Source of the DNA: Isoetes taiwanensis | Lineage: Eukaryota > Streptophyta > Lycopodiopsida > Isoetales > Isoetaceae | Assembly (NCBI GenBank): GCA_021234155.1 | Contig: JAJEKV010000010.1 | Coordinates: 4,564,871 to 4,628,870, forward strand | Direction: 5' to 3' | DNA length: 64,000 nucleotides | Shown: one piece after another, positions 46,711 to 57,640 of the stretch | Layout: each line of letters begins with the position of its first letter | Position numbering within the stretch: the first letter of the stretch is position 1 | Made by a program: the position numbers and the translations under genes | Notes under the pieces: model-generated | Database searches by the model: none | Told to the model about the DNA's origin: nothing | Seen by the model: the letters and a program-made list of their open reading frames with translations, nothing else

Positions 46711-47059
46711 ATGGGCAGTTCTGTGCCTCCAAAGGCCCAATCAGATCAGGAACAGGGCGCACGCAAGTATGGCGAAGAAATCTGGGCGCATCATCCGCTC
46801 CCGCTTGCCTCATTTCTTACAATCCGTCAATCTGAAATATGTGAAACTGGGTTACCATTATCTGATAACGCATGCATTTTTTCTGCTCATAATCCCCATT
46901 GTTCTGGTTGTGGCAGCAGAGCTGAGCCGAATGGGACCAGAAGACATAGCCCAGCTATGGCACCATCTGCAGTTTAACCTAGTAAGCGTTTTGATCTGTT
47001 CAGGTGCTCTGGTTTTTGGGTCTACTCTGTATTGCATGTCATCGATTTCGGATACATGA
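46711..47059 (+). pseudogene. 3-ketoacyl-CoA synthase (KCS, FIDDLEHEAD-type) 5' fragment
   Basis: KCS enzymes condense malonyl-CoA with acyl-CoA in very-long-chain fatty acid elongation at the ER. The peptide from 46769 reads RLPHFLQSVNLKYVKLGYHY, then LITHAFFLLIIPIVLVVAAE and VLICSGALVFGSTLYCMS, which is the N-terminal region with two membrane helices. An upstream ATG at 46711 in another frame (MGSSVPPKAQSDQEQGARK) looks like the original start, separated by a frameshift. Identity ends after YCMS, where family members continue RPRPVYLVDF; here SISDT and a stop follow. The catalytic Cys-His-Asn domain is absent. A captured or degenerate fragment, not a working gene. Confidence 0.8.
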
Positions 47060-47466
47060 ATTTCTTAAGGCCTCAAATTTCTTTTAGTCTATCCTAGTTT
47101 ACTATTAATCCTTGATCCTTAATCAAATTTCTTTTAATCCTTGAATACTATTGCCTTCACTTGGGTACGGTTCTCTTATATTGCTCCTACTATTATGTTT
47201 CCATTTTTATTTTGAAATCAGCGCACAAAGATATTTCTCACCTCATTGTCTACAAGGACTCTGACTGGATAATCGGGTGAATAACTTGATACTTGAAGGC
47301 ACCAGTGGTCATTTATTAGCTAGTAAGCTTGTTCTGGAAGGAAATAATGATTTAGCAATTTGTTTTATTGACCATTTTGAATTATTTTCTTAACAAGTAG
47401 TCTCATCATGTAATATAAAACAATTCTAATTCAGATGTTATATTATTGATGCAGTATCTTTGAAGC

Positions 47467-47590
47467 AGGGCTTAGTGGCTTAGTGGTTTTGTTAGTACTG
47501 GACAAACAATCTCTATTTGTAAGGTTTTCTTGGTGACTAAAAAGGGGTGGTAGGATACTCATGTTTATAATTGTATCAAGAGTTTGAATC
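47467..47590 (+). other. Possible tRNA-derived SINE piece
   Basis: GCTTAGTGGCTTAGTGGTTT resembles an A box and GAGTTTGAATCC, about 100 bp on, a weak B box. The spacing is too long for a tRNA, and no tail or duplication was seen. Confidence 0.25.
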
Positions 47591-47718
47591 CTATATCAAG
47601 CAACGCGGGATATGGCCTTCATGATGTTGAAATATAGCTAGGTTTACTGTTGCCCTTCTTGTTATTTTGTCTGAAAGCTGTGTGTCATGTTTTCTCAAGA
47701 GCAATGTTTATTTGCAGA

Positions 47719-48528
47719 TGTTAGCAAATGCAAGCTTCGTTGATGTAGTTGCACAAGGCCACACTGATCTGGTATCTTTTATCTGAAAATCTCCAGGAAA
47801 GTTAATCTTTACATACTCCAAGGAGTTTTTGCTGCCAGTTTCTTGAGTTCCTCTGCAATGAGTTATCTCATGCAGAAAATCCGAAGGATGAATTTGTCTA
47901 CAATGTCTCAGAGGTAAACAAAAGCTTATTATGGACGTCCAAGTGTAGTTGCAGTTACGCAACAAGAGGAAAGTATTTTGTGTTGGATCCCGGAGGTGTA
48001 TTTGCGGGTAAACTATCACATTTTGCATATTTGAGTGAAACTATGATGCGTTATTTAAAGCTCTGATGTTGCTTTCACTGCATACAATTTTTTTGCTTGA
48101 CAGCTTCTGGCATTTAGGACTTTTTCATGTTCGTTGGGGCCTTAGCAATTGCATTGCCCAACATTTATGGCCTCCTTATCTGAAAATCTCCACGAAAGTT
48201 AGTCTTTACATACTCTAAGGAGTTTTTGCTGCCAATTTCTTGAGTTCCTCCGCAATGAGTTATCTCATACAGAAAATTTGAAGGATGAATTTGTCCACAA
48301 TGTATCAGAGGTATGTCAAATACTTTGAGCATTCAACAAGAGGTTATTATGGACGTCCAAGTGTAGTTGCAGATCTGCAACAAGAGGAAATTATTTTGTA
48401 ACTAATTGTTGGATCCCTGGAGGTGTCACTACAGGTAAACTACCAAATTTCTCACATTTGACTGAAACTATGATGCGTTATTTAGAGCTATGATGTTGCT
48501 TTCACTGCATACAAATTTTTTGCTTGAC
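47719..48528 (+). pseudogene. Duplicated exon-like block of unknown origin
   Basis: A splice-flanked segment (TTTGCAG|ATGTTAGC...GATCTG|GTATCT, 47719-47772, peptide MLANASFVDVVAQGHTDL) precedes two copies (47781-48101 and 48178-48528) of a block holding the peptide QFLEFLCNELSHAENPKDEF with VYNVSE, ending at a donor GAG|GTAAAC or GAG|GTATGT. The second copy has small indels. The parent gene is not recognised. Probably captured host sequence duplicated inside the Mutator-like segment. Confidence 0.4.
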
Positions 48529-49855
48529 GAATGACCACACAAGCTAAGGTTCGTTTAGATCTGAAGTGATATACAAAAGTCTAAAGGATGTTTGAGGGTT
48601 CAAATCCTCAATATGAATATGTTGAATAAAATTCTTGCAGCCAATTTGAATAATGCTGCTACATGTCATGTAAGAAGATGTTACCTTGCTGGTACTATTT
48701 GTTAAAATTCTATATTTTATTTGATGTGTTGTCTAAATAGAAGGCAAGATAAATTTAAGCACTCAAGATTGGCCACATTTTTTAATAATTGAATAAAAGC
48801 TTAATATTTGAATAAAAGGAATGCAAACAAGATTCGAACTGTGGCTTCCACTGGCAAAATGGTGTTAATGATGTGCAGCATTGGCTTCCAATAGGGCAAA
48901 GTGGTGTTAATGATGTGCAGCATTAGCTAGGAATTTGTTAACGAGAACATTCAGATACTGACTTGTACTAAAGGGAACATGAACCATGATGGCATAGACA
49001 CAACTTTGGATTCTACAATATAACCCAAACACTTGATTTATGCATTTGCAAGATCCTCACTGATATTAGACTCAATGGTTAGAAACGCAAGCAAATTTGT
49101 ACATGCATTGCAATAGAAATTATTCTTAGCCTACATGATAGCAAATTACTCTTTAAACTCCTTGCTAGCCTTGTGATCTATTTGTAACTGCTCCACTCGA
49201 CTTTCCAAGGAGTGGTATGGCACCATCTCCTCATAATTGAATAACTCTTGTCTCCTCGTAGGCTTCGTCGGACGGGAACTGCACCCACATACTTCTATGC
49301 ATTGCCTCATATAATCTTCTGGAATGCCATGAAACTTGGCTCCAATCTGCCATACCTTCTTGATGTAGGGTAGGACATATAGGCAAGTGGCCTAGACACT
49401 TGAAATTTTCTTCTTTTTGCACATGACTTGGAAAGTATCCATACTAACCACTTCATATGATTTTCTTTTATAGGTTGGATGGAATTGGTTTAACGCTTCC
49501 TCGCAGATCCGAGGAGAGCGACAAGTCCTCTCCTCTGCTATTGCATTATTGTATGCACTGTGGCTTTCTCATAACAAGGCCAAGGGTTTATGACTCATAT
49601 GTATCAAAACACTTGTCACATTTATCAAGTACTTGAGTTTGCTTACATTTATCAAATACTTAAGTTTGTTCTTTCATGTTACATTTATCATTTACTTAAG
49701 TTTGTTTCTTTTTTTCTTTTGGTCTCTCGCATGTACGACGGAAGAATATTTAACAAAGACAAAGGTTATGCAATAGAGATTATGTAGAGCATAGTGCCAT
49801 GATGCAACATAATAGAGTGCAACTTCACACGTACGCACTATCGAGTTTCTAACTG
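48529..49855. other. No gene recognised; local duplications
   Basis: TGGTGTTAATGATGTGCAGC occurs twice (48861-48880 and 48902-48921). ACATTTATCA with AGTTTG recurs near 49617-49705. No coding signal. Confidence 0.45.
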
Positions 49856-50410
49856 CATGTGGAAACCTAACCTATTTTCCTCCTCATGTGGAAACCTAAC
49901 CTGTTTTCCTCCTCCTGTGGAAACCCTTCCTTCTCCTGTGGAAACCCTTCCCAATTTCCATCATGCAAGGAAATCGGGAAGGGTTTCCACTCAAAATTTG
50001 AATTTTGATCAAATTTTGAGTGGCGGCGCTTCGATGGGCGTGCGGCGCCTTAATGTCGGGCGTCCGTGTGGAAAGGCGTGAGCCATAAAGGCTCACGTGT
50101 GTAAATATTTAAAAAAAAAAAATAATTTTGTGGAAACCCTTCCGGCTTTCCACGGAAACCCTTCCGGCTTTCCAATATGGAAACCCTTCCGGCTTTCCAT
50201 GGAAACCCTTAGGGTTTTAGTGGAAACCCTTAGGGTTTTCAATTTTCGGAAAAATCAGGAAGGGTTTCCATGGAAACCCTTCCGGGTTTTATTGAAAACC
50301 GGAAGGGTTTCCACTAAAACCCGGAAGGGTTTCCATGGAAAGCCGGAAGGGTTTCCATGGAAACCCGGAAGGGTTTCCATTAAAACCCGGAAGGGTTTCC
50401 GTGGGAGGCC
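49856..50410. repeat. Right palindromic array (GGAAACCCTTCC family)
   Basis: About thirteen exact copies of GGAAACCCTTCC or its inverse GGAAGGGTTTCC, plus variants such as GGAAACCCTTAGGGTTTT and GGAAACCTAACC. Orientation switches from mainly forward to mainly inverted near 50260, so the array can fold into long hairpins. An ORF through it (50097-50432) encodes only the repeat. Confidence 0.85.
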
Positions 50411-50411
50411 A

Positions 50412-50811
50412 ACCCAAATCGGGCGTACTTAGAACCATCGACTGCTAGAGCCTTCACTTTTTCAATAGGTTCACGGACCACAATAGATAGATCAGCCTGT
50501 ATAATATGTGGCACTACAAGCCTGAGCAACTTCTCAAAATTATCTGGATGCATTCTGTAAAAGTTCCTGAAATTATGCTCACCAGCTATACCAGAGTGGA
50601 GCCAAAGGTTATTACTTAAATCTGCCCAGAAAGATATCTGTCTTGGGTACATCCACCATATTCTACGTTTCTGGAGCTTCTCATTGATCAACAGCAGCAT
50701 GAACATAACACATATTTGCATCAAAATGTCAATTAGCTCCTCCAAACCTGTGTTCAGATTGTCGATTTCAATATCGCTGTCACTCCTTAGCTCCTCATCA
50801 AAGCCTTCCAT
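50412..50811 (-). pseudogene. Harbinger nuclease N-terminal part
   Basis: MEGFDEELRSDSDIEIDNLN starts the ORF; further on come KRRIWWMYPRQISFW, GEHNFRNFYRMHPDNFEKLL and RLVVPHIIQADLSIVVREPI, the N-terminal landmarks of PIF/Harbinger nucleases (RRWW, FRM...F..LL..V.P.I). The coding sequence then runs into the palindromic array at about 50411. Confidence 0.75.
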
Positions 50812-51447
50812 ATTTGTGAAACTATGACAGAAATTTAAACAGAAAATTAATACACAAAATAGTTTACAGTGATTGACAAGAGATTTATGAAAACCTTTCT
50901 GGTCTATAATAGTATGTGAACGCATCATGAATTCGAAGAAAAGTACCTGATAAGAGAAAAGTATATGATAATAGGTCGAGTTGATGCTGCTGCTGTTCAA
51001 TGGGCGCGTGGAACCTGCGCTGTGCCCGCTGCTGCAACCCCTTTTGATGTCCGCATGTGAATTCGCTGGCAGCCAGCTGTCCCGTCGCAATTGCCGGCAC
51101 CGCCAAAAGCACCGCTAAAGCACCTTATGTGACTTCGGCTTGAATGCCATGGGGAGCAATTCGAATGGCAAGGGGAGCAGTTCCAAGTCTCTAGGCGCCA
51201 AATCGTTGGTGAAGAGAGGCGCCAACATAAGCCCTAAACAGGGCCTTTTTTTTTTGTGACGGACGGGGGCCAATAAAGGACAGTTTGTCCTGCCAATTTT
51301 CTGTGTCTTAACCCTTGTTCTTGCTATATTTCTCCATCTCGATCCTCGCATCATTTTACTGATCCATCTGCTCCTGCGCTTAAATTAGATTGATCGGCCA
51401 TAACCCAAATAGCTGAATTCGCTTTTTGGTGCTCTATTATGTGTGAC
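50812..51447. other. 5' region of Harbinger nuclease gene and gap to the UBP copy
   Basis: Holds the presumed promoter side of the minus-strand nuclease and the proposed right Harbinger end at 51218-51245. No other gene seen. Confidence 0.45.
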
Positions 51448-51455
51448 ATATGGTC

Positions 51456-52772
51456 ATGGGAGCCTCTGGCTCAAAGTTAGAGAAGGCGCTGGGAGATCAG
51501 TTCCCAGAAGGTGAACGGTATTTTGGATTGGAGAATTCTGGCAACACATGCTATTGCAATAGTGTCCTTCAGGTTAGTCTCCATTCTTCTGTTTAATTGG
51601 TGGATCTTCCCTGTCGATTTGAATTTTATGGCAAAAACGATCTGAGAATTCCCTGAAGTTTAGGCCAAATGATTTCGATTTTATTTATCTGACAAATGGC
51701 TTAATAAACTGAGATAGCTATACCTGGTTATGCTCACACAGATTCATTTTAACTCCGTTTTGTACCTTTGTAACGTGACAAATCTTTCTATTGATTTAAA
51801 AAGGCATTTGAGTCGAAGGCAGGACTTTCTTGCTTAGCATTACGGTTTATTTGGAAGACTTTGAAAATGGTGTACATGAACATGTCCTAAGCTGGCATAT
51901 TCCAACCGTCGATTTGCTGTTTGCAGGCTTTATATTTCTGTGTACCATTTAGGGAACAACTTTTAGAATATTACAGGGGTAGCAAGGCATTAGGAGAACC
52001 AGAAGAGAACTTACTGACATGTTTGGCAGAGCTGTTTACGCAGGTATTTACTTCTCACAGTTGTTTATGTACAGGATTCATGTTCTTGGAAGGTTTGAAA
52101 CTAAGAAGTCAGTTACCATCTTTTGATAAAAAATCAAAGTCTAAACACATCTTACGTGCCTTTACCTAGGAGTTGGCAGTCTTGACATTCAGTCTGTTAG
52201 TGAAGGCTTTTAATGTTTGTTTTTTCCACAGATAAACTCTCAAAAGAAGAAGACTGGTGTAATAGCACCAAAGAGGTTTGTCCAAAGAGTAAAGAAACAG
52301 AATGAGCTGTTTCGTAGCTACATGCATCAGGTACCTGATTGTCATTTAATTGTCTCTTAAACACAGCATTCTGTGCTAAACCTTGTATTTGTGTAGGACG
52401 CACATGAATTCTTAAATTATTTGTTAAATGAGTTGGTTGAGATTGGAGAAGGAGGCGCGGGCGGCAAACGGGAATTCAGTGTCCCAAGAGTCCATGAATG
52501 GCAGTGCAAACGGGACTCATCAGCCTGTTGCTACATGGGTGCATAATATTTCCAGGTAAATCAGTATCTACGATACCATGCTTTCTTGTTGCCATATTTG
52601 CTAACAAGATGATTCCAGGGAATATTGACAAATGAAACTAGATGTTTGAGATGTGAGACTATTACCACCGCAAGGGATGAAACATTTTTGGACCTCAGTC
52701 TTGATATCGAACAAAATAGCTCCATAACAAGTTGTCTTCGAAATTTCAGTTCAACAGAGACACTCAATGCTG
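51456..52772 (+). pseudogene. Ubiquitin carboxyl-terminal hydrolase UBP3/UBP4-like, 3'-truncated and frameshifted
   Basis: UBP3/UBP4 are nuclear deubiquitinases needed in pollen development of Arabidopsis. Five exons with introns: about 51456-51572 ([20 protein letters not shown], then [11 protein letters not shown] with the catalytic Cys), 51927-52043 ([16 protein letters not shown]), 52232-52330 ([20 protein letters not shown]), 52397-52555 (DAHEFLNYLLNELVEI) and from 52619 ([36 protein letters not shown]). In exon 4 the frame changes after VEI, where about 2 nt are missing, and the exon end (HNI) has a second 1-nt loss. Similarity stops after ETLNAAD; the second zinc-binding Cys pair and the His box that follow in the family are absent from the window. 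A non-processed, broken gene copy. Confidence 0.85.
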
Positions 52773-53980
52773 CAGATGGCTCACTAAAAAGATCTAGAGC
52801 AAAACCCAATTTATGGCTGTAACCAAGCCCAAGATATTTTGTTTTCAATGGGACGATATATTTTTTGGTTGTATCGATGTGTGATATTTACTTCGTTCAT
52901 AAATTCTTGCTCTGATACAACTCTCATCCGCTTTGATACTACTATCATTCTTCAAGCCTCATTTTAAAACTCTGAAATTCAGATGCGGTACTTCCAAAAT
53001 GCATGCATACCTTTGTTCCTTCTTTGTACCTTTGTTCATTCTCTAAACTAGCCACCGTTCCAACTGTTTGAGTGCTACATTTTTTGCAGCTTTGGAAGCA
53101 AGCTAGAGCCCAATACCATCCATTCAACTTTTGTATTTAGCATGCATGTCCATGCTCTACTACCTGTTAGTGATTTGATTAGTTGAGGATATAAAGTTGG
53201 CAATTCTAATGTCAAGTTCTTGATGCAATGAACAGAATTATTTATCCTCATTGAAGATTGAAGGGACAACTTGACACAAATGTGATCTTGGCAAAGGAAT
53301 GTGGGCTATAAGAGGGCTCGCATAAGCTACTCCACTAAACAATTTTTTTTTCCTTATGTCTGTTTTCTCAGTTGCGCATTTGCATTTTCTTTCAGTCCCC
53401 TTTGTACGTTCTCATATCTTGACTCTTCATTGGAACTGCGCGATACTTTTCCCACAATTTTTGTAATAGCCATTGTCGATTACTAGAAAAGTTAGTTACT
53501 AACTAAAACATTTCTCTCCATATTGTTACAACAAAGAGCATCACCAATGGTATTTGACCAAAGAAACTTCATTTCTAGACCTCAGAAATCAAGCTTTATT
53601 ATGCTACAAGACTTATACTAACCAATTGCATTTATCAATTGCCTACTTGATTTTGACACAACATGCATGGTATGACAGACATTTTGCACACTAGCATTTA
53701 TGGCATTTTGGACAACTAAGTTGTACTCTGCTATGGATTGTTGCGGGCATATGAAGGTTAGCAGACTTAGATATGCTATAGCTTATACATATAGCAAATG
53801 TAAAGCTCAAATTAATTATTTTAATATTGTGTTTAATTAGAAAGCTTGCCTCTATGTTGTATTCCTTGAATTCAATAAAAAATTAATTTTGAGCTTTCAT
53901 ATTAACAAATGATCATATATATAAAATTCAATACTCTTAACCATATCTTTATTAACTTTAGAATATAATCCCAAAGAAAA
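52773..53980. other. AT-rich sequence between UBP fragment and Helitron end
   Basis: No coding similarity. GCTCTGATACAACTC near 52910 resembles an inverted LTR primer site, but no LTR was found beside it. Confidence 0.45.
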
Positions 53981-54008
53981 GCCCAGCAACGCTGGGCACT
54001 TTTTCTAG
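53981..54008 (+). mobile_element. Helitron 3' terminus
   Basis: Perfect hairpin GCCCAGCAACGCTGGGC (53981-53997), spacer ACTTTTT and terminal CTAG at 54005-54008, followed by T. This matches the CTRR end with 3' hairpin and A|T insertion of Helitrons. The body extends to lower coordinates and may include the UBP fragment; the 5' TC end was not identified. Confidence 0.65.
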
Positions 54009-54125
54009 TATACCTAAAATATGCCACAAACCCACATAAACAAGGGTTTTCCCCCTTAGGGGCAACCCAAAAACTTTGTAAGTCTTGTATCAAAATAAAT
54101 GCGTGTGCTTTTATAATCATTAAAA

Positions 54126-54175
54126 TTACAAGAAACTTATCGCGGCGGCCAAGGCCGCCGCGAACGTTTCTCTTC
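54126..54175. repeat. Inverted copy of the 27.5-kb GC palindrome repeat
   Basis: CGCGGCGGCC AA GGCCGCCGCG with flanks TTACAAGAAACTTAT and AACGTTTCTC corresponds, inverted, to 27498-27545. Confidence 0.7.
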
Positions 54176-54593
54176 CCCAACTCGTCTATACATGCTCGAA
54201 CATGCAGAACTTCCCCAACTCGTCTATAGATGCTAGAACATGCAGAATTTGAACTTGCATTTTGTTGCCCTGTGTTTATGTTCAGTGCCCGCACGATAGA
54301 AGAATATTGACCGTAACGACTCGTTGCGAAAGATGTTTTGCATTAAATCAACAGAATCTAAGTTTCGAACATATAAAAATTGAACTGCGTTTGAGCATGG
54401 GGAATTCAAACCTCTGTAGTTGCCAATATATGCATATAGCGAGCATTAGTCATTATTTGGCAATAATTTGAAGGTTAGATAAGGATCTTGTGCATCTAGC
54501 TAGGCAGTTTATTCCTGTATACATTGTAGAATTGAAAATGTGCATTCTACTCTAGTAGTCCATTAAGTTACACAATTCTAACTTTATTTATCA
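54176..54593. other. Intergenic, nothing recognised
   Basis: A short duplication CTTCCCCAACTCGTCTATA occurs near 54173-54191 and 54210-54229. No gene. Confidence 0.4.
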
Positions 54594-54602
54594 TTGTTTC
54601 TA

Positions 54603-54784
54603 CAATCGTGGTATTTATCAACCACTGTCATGTTTGAACCAAAAAAAATACACGAGGTTTTTGTGGACTTAATGAATTTTTTAGTGAGTGTCATGTTAAA
54701 ACCACATTGAGAGAAAAAATACACAGAGTTTTTTTTATTTCATGCTGGTTCAAACATGACAGTGGTTGATAAATACCACGATTG
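54603..54784. mobile_element. Mutator-like MITE (182 bp) with 9-bp duplication
   Basis: Terminal inverted repeats of about 39 bp, near perfect, starting CAATCGTGGTATTTATCAAC. The 9-bp sequence TTGTTTCTA flanks both ends (54594-54602 and 54785-54793), the usual Mutator duplication length. No coding capacity. Confidence 0.88.
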
Positions 54785-54920
54785 TTGTTTCTAGCTTAGA
54801 TATACCTACACGTTAACATTTCATGCAAAAAGCATATCATTACATTCGATTCTGGCACAAAAACTTGCACAGAATGTACAGGAGTTTTTTGGTCAGCAAC
54901 AACAGCGTCGAAGTCATTCC

Positions 54921-56575
54921 TGTGACGTCCCCTACTCGTATACGGTGCACTCACCGTATACAAACAGGAGTTCATCCCCCATACCAGCTCCATGCTAATA
55001 CAGGGCCCTCCACATGACACTGCAACCGTGTCGGGTTCCAGTGGGAAGAGTGGAAGGGTCATTGTACCCCGTCTTCCTCAGGGCCTACCTAGCTGCGGAA
55101 GCGTAAACATACATGTCAGTAGCATATACATCAACATCATGTGACCATCTCGAAGGATGGTCCTCCACATATCTGCATAGGCAAGGATCAGCACATCACA
55201 TAGGGGATCCTACCCAAGGCTCAGACTCAAAGGATGACTGACGGCTTGGGTCTCCAGAGTTCATTGCAGACAGAATTCATGGCAATGGATTTGGCTGGCA
55301 TATGAGCATGGCTTAGGGTTGTCCACTCCATCCGCCCCTCCTGTGCACACTTTGCAGAGTGGTCTGACAAGTGTCGGGACCTGACTGTAGCCCGCCGGAT
55401 GCATAGCCAAAAGGGCTATTCCTGGGTTCCATCTCCCCAGTTCCAATGGGGCAGGTAGGGTTCACTCCCTCCAGAGGTCTACATGCTGACTCAAGGTGAC
55501 TAGAGGGCCACTGCCCGTATTCGACTGAACCCACTGGAAAGTGTACACCACTTCACGGGTGTCGAGCCCATGCCTTACCCGCACTCGGTGGTAAGCCATT
55601 AGACCTAGTCACAATGATCCCCGGTAGCACTAACACACCATAGGGGTCGTTCAAGAGTCAGGACACGAACCTCCTTCTCAGCCAGTCTGGCCCCTTCACC
55701 CACATCCCGGTGTGGCTCTTGTGCACAGGCCGAATCTACAGTGTGCTAGAGAGGCTACTCTAGGAGCATCAACTACAAAGCTTTAGGTCTCTACCCCCCT
55801 TCCCAATACAAGGAGTTCATAGAGATACATCATCCATATACATCACAGAAGAACTAAAGAACAAGATCTAATCTACAACATAGAGTTAGGTTCTTTAGTT
55901 AGAATCTGCTATCTAGAGATCTAGAGGGCTGCTATGGCCAATCTAATAGGCTAAACCTACTGATTCAATGACTAAAATAGGGTTTAGACTATCTAATTGG
56001 CCAAATACCTGATCCTTGAGGGGCTCCTCCTGACCTGAGCTCGACCATCCTGCTGAAACGCTCGAATCTAGAGAAACTAAGGATGCAATCCTCCTAGTCA
56101 GAGTCTGGGATGCGGTTTTGGCTGTTGAGGCAGCCAAAACAGAGTTCTGAAGCCCTAAAATCGAAAATTGGGCTAGTTAGGGTTTCCTACCCTATATAGA
56201 CAAGGGGGTTGGCTAGGGTTTCCAATTATCCCCTTTTGGCATGTGGGATAATTGGAAATGGGCCCACTTGCCTTTAAGGGCTAGGTGGCCAAATGTGCAC
56301 ACATGGCAATGTGTGCCCACATTAATGTGTACATTGGAAAATGTGCACATTAATTGCACCTATGGTTGTGGCCCACTTGGCAATGTGTGCTCCATTAATG
56401 TGTTCATTGGAAAATGTGCACATTAATAGTTGCACATATTTCTGGCAAGTTGCCCCCTAGGGCTACTCACCTGGCTACACGCTAAGCGTACATCGTCATT
56501 TGGAGTGGCGGTGTACGCTGACGCAGGCCCGATACGGACCTCGTTCGGGGGTATCTTTGTCTTTGGAACGTCACA
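54921..56575 (-). repeat. 3' LTR of second chromovirus (1,655 bp)
   Basis: Ends TGTGACGTTCC and GGGGACGTCACA on the minus strand, terminal inverted repeats ACGTCACA/TGTGACGT. Contains a tandem duplication of about 77 bp near 56291-56435 (ATGTGCACATTAAT words). Bounded inside by a polypurine tract. Confidence 0.75.
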
Positions 56576-56589
56576 TTCTCCCCACCTTG

Positions 56590-57442
56590 AAATGATCTTT
56601 GTCCGCGGCATCGTGGGGTCTCCCCCACCTTGGGATCAACCTAACCTGCAACAACTTGATACATACGATCGCTACTATAATTCCTACACATTTATTAAAA
56701 TTACCTTAAGGTAATATTTTTATGACATTATCACATTGTTGTATTATAACATAACTTATCAATTCACAACATTACTAACAGATTACTCCAAAATTCACTT
56801 AACATTACAATTAAGTTTATCAAAATTTAGAATTAACGTCCGAGGTACTCTTCATTCCTTGCAACACATTCCAACAAAATTTGTGTTGCCAGTCTTCGTA
56901 ACCCGACCTCCTTGCCCTCCGGAGCGCTCTACTGGCCTGCAGGTCGACACTACGTTAGTACCGTTTAATTATTAAATAAAATTTTGGTTATATGGTGACC
57001 ACCCCACCTATCTACATGGATGCATGGCTAATCTCCCGGCGTAGGAAGAGGGTGAATCTTCCATTATGGTCGCGGAGACAGCGCCTATATGCCTATATGC
57101 CGCTCATGCCTACACCTCTAGTTGCCCGCGTGGAGGATATCCTTCCTTCGTGGGGGGCTGAAGGATAGATTCCTCCTATCAAAGCATATATGGGGCTAAA
57201 GGTGCTTTTCCTATCAATGCATTCCTTCATGACCTCCTTTCTCGAGGTCGTCTACTTCGTGGGGACCAGTAGACTTTCTAATCTACCTTCCACTTTCGCC
57301 CAAAGCGGAAAGCGGTCATGCCTACATTGACATTACACCACGCCCTAGAGATCACCGTAGTGGTCCCATCGCCGGTAACAACGCATGCGACCCATACTAA
57401 GCGTAGGTGGCATGCGTGAGATTAATCTTAACTACACAAGAA
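56590..57442 (-). other. Non-coding interior between chromodomain and LTR
   Basis: No coding signal; corresponds to the 3' untranslated part of the chromovirus. Confidence 0.45.
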
Positions 57443-57640
57443 TTAACCTACACAAATCGACATGCCCAGGCCGATTTCTTGGAGATGACCTTGCCGTCCC
57501 ATTGCTCCATAAACCGTGGATCTTTGCTTTACTAAATCTTTCTTAAGTACCCACGTCGCGTCTTCCAGCGGTAAGTGTTTCCACTTGACCAAAAATTTGG
57601 AGGAATTCTGATCTCCTCGTTTTCTTGAAAGCTTTATCAA
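57443..57640 (-). pseudogene. Chromodomain of second chromovirus
   Basis: SSKFLVKWKHLPLEDATWV is the classic chromodomain core (FLVKWKG...EATWE). Such domains are known to steer integration towards modified chromatin. The frame is separate from integrase. Confidence 0.8.

Larger units (their letters stand above)
46490..50410. mobile_element. Palindrome-bounded Mutator-like segment carrying gene fragments
   Basis: Both edges contain clusters of GGAAACCCTTCC and its inverse (46504-46572 and 49915-50410). Flanks read CCCGATTCGGG on the left and CCCAAATCGGG on the right, 9 of 11 alike, compatible with a decayed 9-11-bp Mutator duplication. Left and right of it lie consecutive parts of one Harbinger nuclease, so the 3.9 kb is an insertion. 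Inside are a KCS fragment, a duplicated exon-like block and a SINE-like piece; no transposase is seen. A Pack-MULE-type element is the best reading. Confidence 0.55.
39357..51245. mobile_element. PIF/Harbinger transposon, split by two later insertions
   Basis: Defined by its two diagnostic ORFs in divergent-end arrangement: a SANT/trihelix-like protein on plus (39797-40960) and a DDE nuclease on minus, whose pieces lie at 42212..41415, 46488..46406 and 50811..50412. The nuclease gene is interrupted by the LTR element at 42222-46400 and by the Mutator-like segment at about 46490-50410. Ends are tentative: CTGTTTGAGGCGCC near 39363 and, inverted, GGCCCTGTTTAGGGCTT at 51245 share only a short word. 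The 3-bp TWA duplication was not confirmed. Confidence 0.7.

Noticed and set aside
46769-47059. Functional KCS gene
   Set aside because: Similarity stops after the two N-terminal membrane helices and no catalytic domain follows anywhere in the window.
50210-50250. Interstitial telomere
   Set aside because: Only two telomere-like words within a different 12-mer array; no TTTAGGG run.
49856-50410. CRISPR-like array
   Set aside because: Repeats are palindromic, variable in spacing and mixed in orientation, and this is plant nuclear DNA.
52905-52920. Inverted primer binding site GCTCTGATACAA
   Set aside because: No LTR or internal retroelement sequence adjoins it and the match to the iMet site is incomplete.
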